Shown one piece after another: positions 8,332 through 16,698 of a stretch of 64,000 nucleotides of DNA. Source of the stretch: Enterobacter asburiae (GTDB lineage Bacteria > Pseudomonadota > Gammaproteobacteria > Enterobacterales > Enterobacteriaceae). Under the pieces are notes generated by a model. It worked only from the letters and a program-made list of their open reading frames with translations. It was not told the origin of the DNA and searched no databases. The stretch is from assembly GCA_011754535.1 (NCBI GenBank), contig JAAQVN010000001.1, positions 2,604,001 to 2,668,000 on the forward strand, written 5' to 3'. The number at the start of each line of letters is the position of its first letter. The stretch's first letter is position 1. The translations under genes and the position numbers were made by a program.

Positions 8332-8601
8332 TATTACAAACTTATTGATATCATTTACTTTATCAATCTATTCAAGCGGTTATAGCATGATAACTTTCCC
8401 TAAAGCTACCCAGAACTACATTTGTCGTGCCCTTTTTTGCCCCTATTCCGCATTTTTTGCCCCCAAATTTGCCCCCAAAATTCACTCTTTTGCGTAGCTC
8501 CTTCCAGTTTCGAAACGTCCTGCTTTACCGCTTCGCTGACTTCCATCATCATGCTCCTGTTTCAAAATCATAGACTTTCGGTGCGCACCTGTTTTTTATC
8601 C
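8332..8601. other. prophage end, no supported gene
   Basis: A T- and C-rich tract with repeated TTTGCCCCC units (8428-8482) resembles the tract after the integrase gene at 18801-18830. A minus-strand frame of 48 codons (8406-8552) starting with three ATG codons after CAGGAG is present. Its last third is just the translated repeat tract, so I do not call it. Confidence 0.5.
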
Positions 8602-8724
8602 CTAAGGTACACCATCCACTGTAGAGACAATGAACTCACCTGCGGTGAGTTCTGTTGTGAATGAGGTTCCGGAACCGCCAACAATAGCGGATCCATTTGT
8701 CAGGGTGATGGTACCTGCCGACAT
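8602..8724 (-). pseudogene. phage tail-fibre gene, 5' fragment only
   Basis: ATG after AGGAG opens a 40-codon frame beginning MSAGTITLTNGSAIVGGSGT and reading on through a FTTELTAGEF segment. This is the recognisable N-terminus of long side-tail-fibre-type proteins of lambdoid phages. The frame stops after VDGVP where the full protein would continue for hundreds of residues, so all the rest was deleted when the prophage end collapsed. Confidence 0.65.
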
Positions 8725-8746
8725 AAAAAACTCCTGAGTTCAGATA

Positions 8747-8770
8747 ATAAAAAACCCGCCGAAGCGGGTT
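8747..8770 (-). terminator. rho-independent terminator, minus strand
   Basis: AACCCGC-TTCG-GCGGGTT followed on the minus strand by a T-rich run; it lies about 50 bases past the lipoprotein gene at 8819-9019. Confidence 0.75.
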
Positions 8771-8818
8771 CTTGTTTTGTTGATTTTGAACAGGTCGACC
8801 TGGCGAAGTTATTTTTGC

Positions 8819-9019
8819 TCACCCATCGCAGTTGAAGGGGTAGCCTGCTCTATATTCTGTCTGACTGGCTACTTTACGCACACCATAAATCTGTACCGAC
8901 TGAACCTGGCCACCAATAAGCGCTTCTGCCTCGCATAATGGTTCCTGCTTTTTCAGAACTGAACCGGAGCAAGCAGAAAGAAGCAGGCAGAATACCATCG
9001 CGAATATTATTCTTGTCAT
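8819..9019 (-). CDS. prophage small lipoprotein
   Basis: A 66-residue product starts with a lipoprotein signal: basic start, hydrophobic core IIFAMVFCLLL and lipobox LSAC with Cys-17. The mature part is about 50 residues with a second cysteine near the end (FNCDG) and a segment ALIGGQVQSVQIYGVRKV. Such small lipoproteins sit beside tail-fibre genes in many lambdoid prophages. A role in surface change or superinfection exclusion is possible but not shown. The gene looks intact and ends before a clear terminator. Confidence 0.7.
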   Translation of the reverse strand: MTRIIFAMVFCLLLSACSGSVLKKQEPLCEAEALIGGQVQSVQIYGVRKVASQTEYRAGYPFNCDG

Positions 9020-9122
9020 TTTACACCTTGGCTAGTTTTTAATAAGTAAAACTAACGCAGCGGTATTAAAATATAAAATAGATACAACAGATCAATTATG
9101 TGGATTTGATCGCTTAAAACGA

Positions 9123-9799
9123 TCAATCATAGGCGGCAGTGTTGATAGCCGTCAAAGCTATCCCAGTCGTTGTCCCACCAGCAGCAGAACCGGTAGCCGT
9201 GGTCGAAGGCGCGGCATTAATTCTGGTTGATGAACCATTAAACCGACATCCTGAATAAGCGGTGATATTCACAATAGTGGGTGGTTGAGTGTTATTGTTC
9301 TGGATTATCTGGGAGCCAAGAATAGCGGGTGCCACCGCATAACTACTAGGCAGAGTAGCGTCAATATCAATTCCACCTGTCGTAGCTCCAGGCGACCAAA
9401 CAGTCACAAGGTCACTCAATATCCAACTTTCGTTTGTCAGAACCAACTTCCCAGTGGCATCCCAGATAGCAAATCCCCATTTTGGCAATGTCTGAGGATA
9501 AACAGCAAAGATGTAAGCCGTAAATGTATGTGCCTGTCCATAAGGACTGCTCGATCCAACAAGAATATTTCCTCCTGATCTGGCCGCAGTGACCATTGTA
9601 GGCTGAGCTGTATCACTCGTTTTGCAAAAAACCATTGCTGGATAAGACACGTCCAGAGCTACTTCTGCAGATGCACCGTGATTTGCCCCGCTTGCTACTG
9701 AGTTAGCCACTACCTTCCTGTAGAGACAAAATGGTGTGGACTGTGGCGTAATAAAGGGATTCCCATTATCCGAGCTATCAGTGCGCCATAATCTGCCAT
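9123..9799 (-). pseudogene. prophage tail-associated protein, frameshifted near the start
   Basis: A coding frame of about 225 residues is open, rich in glycine, threonine and serine with beta-structure character. Its natural start would be the ATG at 9799 in the arrangement TAATG with the stop of the gene before it. That ATG reads MADYGALIARIMG in another frame and only joins the long frame (SDNGNPFITPQSTPF) after a one-base shift around codon 9. Either the gene is dead or the base is a sequence error. It belongs to the tail-tip gene group; exact role unknown. Confidence 0.6.
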
Positions 9800-10101
9800 T
9801 ATGCCTTCTCCACAAAAACTACGAGCTCACATTCAGAGGCTGGATAGTTTCCAATCCCTACGCTGCTTGCAGCGCCAAGAGTTATCGTATTTCCGCTGGC
9901 GACGATACGGCGCCCCACCGAGACCGCCCCCTTATCCAGAGAAACGACAAACCCGACCTTCATTCCTGCCGGAATGGTAAACGACCAGCTTCCAGAGTTT
10001 TGCCCCTCAGAAAGTTGAATACGTCCGACCACTGAAACTGGCTTAATACCATAATTGTTCGGATTGCCATTGGCATCCCATGTCTGAATGCCCGACGTCA
10101 T
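9799..10101 (-). CDS. prophage tail-tip-associated protein
   Basis: A 100-residue product (begins MTSGIQTWDANGNPNNYGIK), predicted to be mostly beta strand. Its ATG overlaps the TAA of the J-type remnant (TAATG), and its own TAA overlaps the next ATG in the same way, which indicates translational coupling in the original late operon. Genes of this size and start sequence follow the central tail-fibre gene in many enterobacterial lambdoid phages. It appears intact. No promoter of its own is visible, so it is probably silent. Confidence 0.65.
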   Translation of the reverse strand: MTSGIQTWDANGNPNNYGIKPVSVVGRIQLSEGQNSGSWSFTIPAGMKVGFVVSLDKGAVSVGRRIVASGNTITLGAASSVGIGNYPASECELVVFVEKA

Positions 10102-10880
10102 TAAAATACCCCTGTGAGTTTACCTATCTGTACGCGGAGAACGCCGTTCGCATCCCTGATGCTGTCAGTAACGTTCGTGGTCTTTCTTGCGCCCTGTCCG
10201 TCACTGCCGTAGTTTTCCCAGGTACCCCCTTTATCCAGTTTCCACCCGGACTGCCCTGGGACGTAATTGTTAGACTGGATGAAGTTGCCGATTTTGGCAT
10301 TGGTGATCGTGCCATCCTGAATAAACGTTGAGTTGATAAAGACCTGACCATTAACCACTGCGAACGGTGAATACTGGGTATCACCGCTGCCACTCATCAG
10401 CACGAACTGATTAGCGTTAAAACCAACACGGGTAACTACCGGCTTCCCGGCCTCAGCGAGCACGGCAATCGACATCCCGGCGTTGTACATGACACCGTTT
10501 ATCCTCACGCCTGTTTTGAGGGTGTAGATTGCCGAAGCACCGGAGGCATCGACGAGGCTGTAAGCTTGTCTTCCAGGGAAGCGGTGACGTTGTCGATCTG
10601 CGCCTGCACCTGTGTCGACATTTCGGCCATTGCCCTATCCACCTCAGCAATAGTCGTTTTCACAACCAGGATATCGGCGCGTACCTCTCCGTATTGCGCC
10701 CATTGATGTTCAACTGTTCCGTGGTTGGCCACGTCGTACCATTGATCATCTGCATTTAAGGCTTCTGCACTACACACTATTTCCCCCAGAGCGACTTATT
10801 GACGCGGTAAACAGTAATCGGGAACAGCCAGGGGAACGCAAACAGCGATACTCGTTGAAACTGCTCCAGTGAAATTCACG
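10101..10880 (-). pseudogene. tail-tip host-specificity protein J, C-terminal remnant with frameshifts
   Basis: Three frames carry successive parts of one protein. The first (10880 onward) reads FTGAVSTSIAVCVPLAVP, the second continues ITVYRVNKSLWG, the third EIVCSAEALNADDQWYDVANH. After another shift near 10554, the last frame reads VDASGASAIYTLKTGVRING and continues to the end with FNANQFVLMSG and GTITNAKIGNF, the DUF1983-like C-terminal part of lambda J homologues. At least three indels are needed, two of them in short C or G runs. The N-terminal 800 or so residues are absent. J recognises the outer-membrane receptor. Confidence 0.75.
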
Positions 10881-10883
10881 CGA

Positions 10884-11108
10884 TTAATAAAACCACTCGT
10901 TCTCGCTCTCCCAGGTCTCCTGTACGATATGTTCGACCTCTTTCTTGTCGCCTCCGAAGACAGTCAGCCCATCATTGCTGGCACGCTTAATCGTAATCTG
11001 GCAATCATCGAACTGTTTATTGAGCCTTTTGAGCAGTTCTGACTCGAGGGCAGGTATAGCTCCATCAGGAAGTTTCTTCATGCGATCAATGGTTAGCTCG
11101 ATTTTCAT
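10884..11108 (-). CDS. DinI-like family protein
   Basis: A 74-residue acidic product with the DinI fold pattern: MKIELTIDR strand, helix with LESELLKRLNKQF, strands with ITIKRAS and LTVFGG, and a long C-terminal acidic helix EVEHIVQETWESENEW. DinI modulates RecA filaments and RecA-dependent cleavage of LexA and phage repressors. The gene has a near-perfect LexA box 18 bases before its start, so it should be induced by DNA damage. It is intact although its prophage is dead. Confidence 0.9.
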   Translation of the reverse strand: MKIELTIDRMKKLPDGAIPALESELLKRLNKQFDDCQITIKRASNDGLTVFGGDKKEVEHIVQETWESENEWFY

Positions 11109-11126
11109 TTTCCCTCAGCAATGAAT

Positions 11127-11146
11127 CACTGTATGTGTGTACAGTG
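11127..11146. promoter_or_regulatory. LexA (SOS) box of the prophage dinI gene
   Basis: CACTGTATGTGTGTACAGTG contains the core CTGT-N8-ACAG with an alternating purine-pyrimidine centre, matching the LexA consensus. It stands just upstream of the dinI-like gene. Confidence 0.9.
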
Positions 11147-11571
11147 TGTTTATAAACTTATGTAACGGATTTTGCAACGTTTTATGAGATCACAATGTAT
11201 CGCACGGAGAATGTGTCCCCCCAAACAAGCAACGGGTAACTTCTAGCGTGAAGACTTGGAGTTTCTGTGGTTTGAGTTTTTTAAAGCGTAAGCATGAATG
11301 AACATTTGGATATGTATCATGACTTACAAGCAACATGTCATGACCACACTCTCCAGCGAGAACCTGCCTTGTAGATTCGCGCTGTGAGATCATCGTTCAA
11401 GTCCCCGTTGCATAATGTTCCCATCATTTGAATTAAAGATTTTTCAGCCATTACCGATACTACTCTGGTCCTTGCTTGTGACGCGTTCAGTGTTCAGTGC
11501 TGTTTGCTTTGGCCATCCGGACTGATTACATACCGCCTCATAAAAGCCAATCCTTAATATAAAGGGAACTT
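11147..11571. other. intergenic stretch without a supported gene
   Basis: Between dinI and a divergent lipoprotein gene. A 67-codon minus-strand frame (11190-11393) has no recognisable ribosome site or family. The last 60 bases serve as upstream region of the lipoprotein gene, with AAAGGGAACTT before its ATG. Confidence 0.5.
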
Positions 11572-12525
11572 ATGAGATTAAAATATGCAGCACTTATACT
11601 CGCCGTTGCCATTACAGGCTGTGATGACAAAAAAGACGTGATCGGTTGTTCTTCTGAAATGACCCAGTCAGCGCTCATGGATTTATTAAAAAAATCTGCT
11701 TATGAAGGACTCTCTGAACAGGTCGACAAATATCCTGACGTCACAAATCAGACCAAACGAAGCGCCCTGGACAAGATCAAACTGGTCATCTCTGAAATCT
11801 CCACAACCTCAAGTGACACGGGTAGCACAATGAAAACGTGTGAAAGTACTGTGACGATGACCCTACCTGCGAATGAGTACGCTCAGCTTTCTGATGCTTA
11901 CAGAAAAAACTTTAACCGTAATCTCGATAAGCAAATGGAAAGCCTGTCTTTAGATAACAACGCAAACAGCTTTTCAAAACGCATCTCCTACACAGCACAG
12001 GCGACCGACGATCAGAAAAACGTTTTCGTAAAAGCCTCCTCTGATAATCCGATATCTGTGGGCGCCGCTGCACTTACATCGCTTTCAATCATCAACCCGA
12101 TCGTTGAACAGCAGAAGATCCAACAGGCTAAGGATGCCCAGCAGAGCCAAATTGAAGCGCAACAGCAGGCTCAACTCAGGGCGCAGCAACAGGCCCAGTA
12201 TGAGGCAGAGCAGCAAATTGAGAGACAGACACAGCTGCAAGCACAAGAAAAAGCAGAACAGCAGGTCCAACAGCAAAACACTGGGAGCCTTGATCAGTCC
12301 CGAATGGCCTTTGCGAATGCCGACTCTGATTTGAATACCGCCTGGAGCACATTAACGCCGGCAAAGAAAAAAGAGTTACTGCCTTCTCAGCGCCAGTGGA
12401 TCAAAACAAAGGATGCTATGTGCGGCAAAGTTTCAATTCAGGGGACTGATTCAGAAGTTAAGAAAATGGTCGATTGCCAGACGCAAATGACTCTATCAAG
12501 GACTGCTTTCATCAGAACACAATAA
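11572..12525 (+). CDS. lipoprotein with glutamine-rich coiled coil and LprI/DUF1311-like C-terminal domain
   Basis: The 317-residue product begins with a lipoprotein signal ending ITGC (Cys-17). A middle domain reaches about residue 165. A Gln/Ala-rich helical stretch follows at 180-230 (many AQQQAQ repeats), predicted coiled coil. The C-terminal 80 residues (DLNTAWSTLTPAKKKELLPS, then W, two cysteines and a CQTQMT segment) have the pattern of DUF1311/LprI, a family with lysozyme-inhibitor members. Location between dinI and cargo genes, own orientation and A/T-richer codons mark it as a prophage accessory gene. A role as periplasmic lysozyme inhibitor is an inference from the domain only. Confidence 0.7.
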   Translation: MRLKYAALILAVAITGCDDKKDVIGCSSEMTQSALMDLLKKSAYEGLSEQVDKYPDVTNQTKRSALDKIKLVISEISTTSSDTGSTMKTCESTVTMTLPANEYAQLSDAYRKNFNRNLDKQMESLSLDNNANSFSKRISYTAQATDDQKNVFVKASSDNPISVGAAALTSLSIINPIVEQQKIQQAKDAQQSQIEAQQQAQLRAQQQAQYEAEQQIERQTQLQAQEKAEQQVQQQNTGSLDQSRMAFANADSDLNTAWSTLTPAKKKELLPSQRQWIKTKDAMCGKVSIQGTDSEVKKMVDCQTQMTLSRTAFIRTQ

Positions 12526-12840
12526 CTGAAGCACATTTATGGCTGGTGGCCACTGCTGAGCTGGCACCAGCATAATGATTAATAATTTCTGCCGTGTGAT
12601 ATGACTTTTTTTTTCAAGCATGACACAAAAGCGCCACATTACATTCAGAATGCAGCAAAAGTTACACAATAGAATTGTCTGACGAAATCTTAACGAGTGT
12701 ATTATATATACATGGCTTTATCAATTAATTTTCTCAAGAAATAATTACTTCTATACTATTTAAACCCCTATAAAAAAGTAGTACAATTCACATTGTAAGT
12801 TCTTGCTTGAAATTGTCAAATATCTGGATGGATACTAAAA
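12526..12840. other. AT-rich intergenic stretch
   Basis: Contains a long imperfect hairpin just after the lipoprotein gene (12542-12572, GCTGGTG ... CACCAGC) without a T run. An AT-rich region follows that probably holds the promoter of the next gene. No coding frame supported. Confidence 0.5.
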
Positions 12841-13740
12841 ATGAAATATGAATTGCCGAATAAAAACAAATCTTACACACCTGATTTATATGCCTATCTT
12901 TGTTCAATTGATGCTAAGCATTTGCATTATATGGAGCATGGACTTATGCATCCCGCAGATGTTTTCACTACAGTCTTTGATGAAGTAGTTGCAAGCGGTC
13001 TAAGATTGGCTGTTGCAATTCAAGAAATGGAGCATAATAAAGATAAAAGGCGAGACAAGCATGTTAATAGTTTGATATCGGGTTTTTTATACTCAATCTC
13101 AAACTTTATAGACGCCTGTAAGTCTATCGTGAAATGTTTATTTAGCAAAGATGAAGAAAAGAAATATAAGAAAATAATTAGTGAGTTCATGAATCAATGC
13201 AGGATGTATACTGATTATGTAAATACAAAGGTCAATTATATAAAACATAGGCACAGAAGCATTTCTACCATTTTATGTGAATGGGATAATGATTTTATAC
13301 TAGGATATTATGTTAATGGTCCCGTTTCAGACAATATAAATGGGCCCGATCCAGACATACATAAAGATGTCAATTGCGCGATTTCTATGAATTGGGAGTT
13401 TCCGTACCACATAGTAAATATTTATTTTTTATCTGCATCCCTAAAATCCATCTTGGAAGAAATTAGACCATCCACCATTGATTTTGATATAAAATATGAT
13501 GATAAAGATCTTATGAAGTTTCTCACTGATGTCTCATTAATAAATCGATTTCTTTTACCCGATGAATTTGATAAGGTTCAAGCTTTAGTAAAACGTAAGG
13601 ACTCGGGATTTATTTTGGAGTACCCTTCAAAAATTAAAGCAAAAAATAACCACCTTCATACGATGAACATCTCTATGACTGCAAAAATTGGTTTTGGAGC
13701 AAGGGGTTTTATAACGCCCTATCGACAGCCCACAAAATGA
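12841..13740 (+). CDS. unrecognised 299-residue prophage cargo protein
   Basis: The frame is open for 299 codons with strongly AT-rich codon use, unlike the chromosome around it. The product is soluble, mostly helical in its first half, with lysine/histidine-rich helices around residues 75-145 (segment TKVNYIKHRHRSIS) and a more mixed second half. It has no signal peptide or membrane helix. The start follows no strong Shine-Dalgarno. I do not recognise a family; the helix with NxxKHR loosely recalls HEPN-type domains, but the R-x4-6-H motif is not clear. Position in the cargo island makes a phage-defence or exclusion role possible; this is inference. Confidence 0.65.
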   Translation: MKYELPNKNKSYTPDLYAYLCSIDAKHLHYMEHGLMHPADVFTTVFDEVVASGLRLAVAIQEMEHNKDKRRDKHVNSLISGFLYSISNFIDACKSIVKCLFSKDEEKKYKKIISEFMNQCRMYTDYVNTKVNYIKHRHRSISTILCEWDNDFILGYYVNGPVSDNINGPDPDIHKDVNCAISMNWEFPYHIVNIYFLSASLKSILEEIRPSTIDFDIKYDDKDLMKFLTDVSLINRFLLPDEFDKVQALVKRKDSGFILEYPSKIKAKNNHLHTMNISMTAKIGFGARGFITPYRQPTK

Positions 13741-13838
13741 TAGATTAAACATCCATCAAAAAAGACTTGATACTTGCTATAATATTTATTTTGCGGTGCA
13801 GCACCAACCAATCATACTTATCGGTTTCATTGCTCAAA

Positions 13839-15007
13839 TTAATATCCGCTTTTCGTTGTGAGTTTAACTGATGAGCGAAAAAACTTATTGAACCATTCTA
13901 CTGGTGATTCATAGTCTAGCGTTTTTCTCGGCCTCTCGTTGAGTTGTCTGGAAACATTGTTAAGTCTTTGCTGGCTGTGAACCGATAAGTCAGTTCTTTT
14001 TGGAAAATACTGTCTGAGCAATACGTTCGTATTTTCATTTACGCCTCGTTGCCAGAGAGATTGGAAATCACAATAATAAATCTGAATGTCTATCGCTACA
14101 GTAAATCGTGTGCGGCTTGTAATTCCAATGCCACGACCCCAAGTTAATTTTTTATAAAGCTCAGCAGCTAATACCTGGGCATGTCTGATGAGTGCAGATA
14201 TAACCGTTATGGCCTTGTGTCACTGCTCTTCACCAGCATAACAAAACGGGAATGACATTCTATGGGGGGTGATTATTTAGGAGTTTTTCGAGCCCTGAAT
14301 CAAGTCACCTTCTCAGTGACCTAGAATGGCTCTGCCAGCGGCCTCTAGTGGCCTTTCGCTGATTGGTATCGTGTTCGGGATTGACCCTAATCCTTTCCCT
14401 TTAAGCGAAAACGTTCTGGATCTACGCCCTGCTCTTCCGCTTCTGAGGCATTGCTGCAGCTCTTTTTAATGCTCCCCGGTTTTGTACAAAAAGCATTTTA
14501 TAAATTGTTTCGTGTGACGCATGCATTTCCTGATTATCCGGATAACTGCGTTTTAGCCAACCGGCGATTTGTTCCGGTGACCAGTCCTGATGCATCTTCT
14601 CTGCAATGTTTTATACAATTGGCGCTTTCAATTAGTTTGCAGAAATTTGGTCTCAAGGCACTTTCCCATGCAGAATCATCCGCTTTTGCTGTGCGATATT
14701 GTTTTGCACCTCCTTTCCTCTTTATCTCGTGGCTAATCGTTGAGGGAGAACTTGATAATTTGGCAGAGATATCCCTGAAGCTGCGTTTTGCTACAAGACA
14801 TCTGGATATATCTTCTCTTTCACCTAACGAAAGCGCTAACCGGTATCGCTTTCGGACAGGAGGAGGGTATCCAGCACTCTGGTGAATAGCAGGCATTATA
14901 GAAGTGTGATATTTGTCGATATCATGCAGGAAAACACCTTAATTGTATCTGTCCCAGATAACCGCTTTCTATTCGGACGTGTAGTAAATGCGCGTTCTTA
15001 GTTTCAT
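13839..15007 (-). pseudogene. IS30-family transposase, full length but dead
   Basis: From the ATG at 15007 the frame reads MKLRTRIYYTSE, stop, KAVIWDRYN, stop, then the helix-turn-helix region with LALSLGEREDISR and SPSTISHEI. The middle reads ILGH, stop, EGDLIQGSKNS, then after frame shifts ECHSRFVMLVK. The end reads LTWGRGIGIT, IYYCDFQSLWQRGVNENTN and LLRQYFPKRTDLSVHS. This is the complete order of an IS30 transposase with its DDE core (GDL..., TW.RG, NENTN). At least four stops and two shifts are present. It sits inside the cargo island. The terminal inverted repeats could not be identified. Confidence 0.85.
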
Positions 15008-15288
15008 TGTATCGTCCCCCCTTGATTCAGGAAAGCGTTGCATCGATCCGTTAAACTCACAGGCAGAAGCGGGCGTCACCGTTATCAGAATCCACTGCTC
15101 AAATTTATAATAATTGCCAGTGCTGATCATTATATTCAAAAGAAAGCGTATTAACACTCGTCCTAACTTTACATAAGGTAAATTTCATGCCCAAAGTAAA
15201 AGCAATAGAAATGTTTGATTGACGTACAAATGAAACATCATTACAATTAACCGAAACCATTAACATCACCATTCATGCAGAGTGTAAA

Positions 15289-15774
15289 ATGAGTAAGATT
15301 GATTTTGAGCAAGTGCTTAATAACTTCAGTGATGAGGCGATGGATTATAAGGCCAGAAATAAAGACCATATGGCTTATATGATAAAAAAAGCCGAGTCTA
15401 TATTTTTTGTTAGAGTTTATGACGCAACTGAAGATAAAGAGCCTTATGTATCGGTTACACATTATATCTCACAATTACCAGAAAGCTTTGATAAGAAAGA
15501 AAATATGCTTGCAATTGCCTGCAACATGGTTAATACAAGCATGGACAATGGCACAACAACAACATATGTAACAAATGGTGATGAAAGCAGCTTCATATCA
15601 ATCAAAGCAATTAACATATACATTGATGACGCTTTAGCTTCAGTCGAAGATAAAGAAAAAATCGAACATACTGTAACTATGTTTCTTTACTCCGCTATAA
15701 TCGAGATTTCAAGCACTCGAATATTTCTTTTCAAAATCATGAATAGTGGAGTTATTAAAAATGAAAACTCCTGA
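15289..15774 (+). CDS. unrecognised 161-residue prophage cargo protein
   Basis: An AT-rich gene encoding a soluble acidic protein of 161 residues, alternating helix and strand, without signal peptide or membrane helix. No known motif is seen. Its stop overlaps the start of the next gene by 14 bases, so the two form a coupled pair. It could be the cytosolic partner of the membrane protein that follows, for example an antitoxin or sensor, but nothing in the sequence proves this. Confidence 0.6.
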   Translation: MSKIDFEQVLNNFSDEAMDYKARNKDHMAYMIKKAESIFFVRVYDATEDKEPYVSVTHYISQLPESFDKKENMLAIACNMVNTSMDNGTTTTYVTNGDESSFISIKAINIYIDDALASVEDKEKIEHTVTMFLYSAIIEISSTRIFLFKIMNSGVIKNENS

Positions 15775-16135
15775 TCATCGTTTTAGAAAAGTATTGATTA
15801 TTTTAGGTGCTAATATAGTAATATCTTGGTTAATAGGATACTTACTAAAAGATTGGTTGATCAAATTATTATCACCACCAATTTATTATCAATTAGTTAT
15901 ATTCATTTCTTTGATGGTTGCACCTAGTGTGAACCTTTTATATATAAGGTATATTGACTCAGCATTAAAGAAAAAAGAGGATTTATTGAAGGCGCAACTT
16001 GATTCGACGATTCTTGATGGTTTGAAAGGTGAAGAGAAAAAATATGCAGAATCTTTATTAAATCCTAATATGGAGACTTCCGAGCAATTAAGAAGACTCA
16101 TGGCAGAACGGGATGCATTTGAGAAATCGCGTTAA
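15761..16135 (+). CDS. unrecognised small membrane protein with two helices and a coiled-coil tail
   Basis: The 124-residue product (from the ATG at 15761; an earlier ATG at 15746 would add five residues) has two hydrophobic segments near residues 10-27 and 36-60, separated by a short turn. Its cytosolic tail of about 60 charged residues is predicted to be helical (ALKKKEDLLKAQLDS; EQLRRLMAERDAFEKS). The start lies inside the upstream gene. This two-helix hairpin plus coiled coil is seen in several abortive-infection effectors and holin-like proteins, but no family is recognised. Confidence 0.6.
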   Translation: MKTPDHRFRKVLIILGANIVISWLIGYLLKDWLIKLLSPPIYYQLVIFISLMVAPSVNLLYIRYIDSALKKKEDLLKAQLDSTILDGLKGEEKKYAESLLNPNMETSEQLRRLMAERDAFEKSR

Positions 16136-16176
16136 AAACTTATGCAAAAGATAATCATGCCCATAAAATCAATAAT

Positions 16177-16199
16177 ACTACCGGGCTATGCCCGGTAGT
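16177..16199. terminator. strong hairpin, probable terminator of the two-gene cargo pair
   Basis: ACTACCGGGC-TAT-GCCCGGTAGT forms a ten-base perfect stem about 40 bases past the membrane-protein stop. It lacks a uniform T run (GTGTTGTT follows), so termination may be partial. Confidence 0.55.
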
Positions 16200-16335
16200 G
16201 TGTTGTTAAATAAACTTTTAATATCAAGAATAACAAATATGATAATTTCTTGGCCCTACCTAATTTTAGTACAACCACAATTCATTTATTATCAATGAAA
16301 AGATATTGAATAAAACCGCCCTAAATTAAGGTAAC

Positions 16336-16698
16336 CTAACCCCTTGGTGGCACTGGATTTGTCCAATATGTCGCCTTAGTGTATGTATCGAACTTCCTGA
16401 GAAATTCGCTTGTATCAATTAGATAGTTAGGGTATGCATTTTTAATATTTTTAATGTCATCCATCTGCACCAACAAAACATTGTTCCCAACATCATTTTC
16501 CTCGCTGTTATATTTCCGTATTGCATCTTTTTTTTGATTCTCGCTATAAAAAGAATACGAAACCCTTTTATTATTTTCATCTATAATTAACACAGCAAAA
16601 CTTTTACCTATTGATTCTTCGTCAATATCTTTCATAGAGAACACAGCTTTAAACGAAGCAAGTTTGTTATAAGCCCCAATAGCATCACTAAGTGCAGA
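16336..16698 (-). pseudogene. detached C-terminal part of the RelA/SpoT-domain gene
   Basis: Directly after the TAA that ends the RelA/SpoT frame, the same frame stays open for 120 more codons: SALSDAIGAYNKLASFKAVF, then FAVLIIDENNKRVSYSF, and ending TNPVPPRG. There is no frame change and no gap. The reading continues as if one codon had been changed to TAA (GAA to TAA would suffice). A GTG at 16644 could in principle start a 102-residue product, but no Shine-Dalgarno precedes it. I read it as the regulatory C-terminus of a roughly 390-residue protein. Confidence 0.7.

Noticed and set aside
8428-8482. CRISPR-like short repeats (TTTGCCCCC units)
   Set aside because: Units are too short, irregular and without spacers; similar tracts follow the integrase gene at the other end.
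8406-8552. 48-codon minus-strand frame with a CAGGAG site near the prophage end
   Set aside because: Good start context, but its last third is only a translated TTTGCCCCC repeat tract; kept as a note, not a gene.
11190-11393. 67-codon minus-strand frame between dinI and the lipoprotein gene
   Set aside because: No ribosome site, no recognised family and it lies in a control region.
13241-13300. HEPN RNase motif in the 299-residue cargo protein
   Set aside because: The NxxKHR segment is suggestive, but the required R-x4-6-H spacing is not clearly met, so I do not assign the family.
16336-16644. Independent 102-residue gene, for example a separate antitoxin
   Set aside because: It is in the same frame as the RelA/SpoT gene with open reading back to its stop codon, and has no ribosome site; a split single gene fits better.
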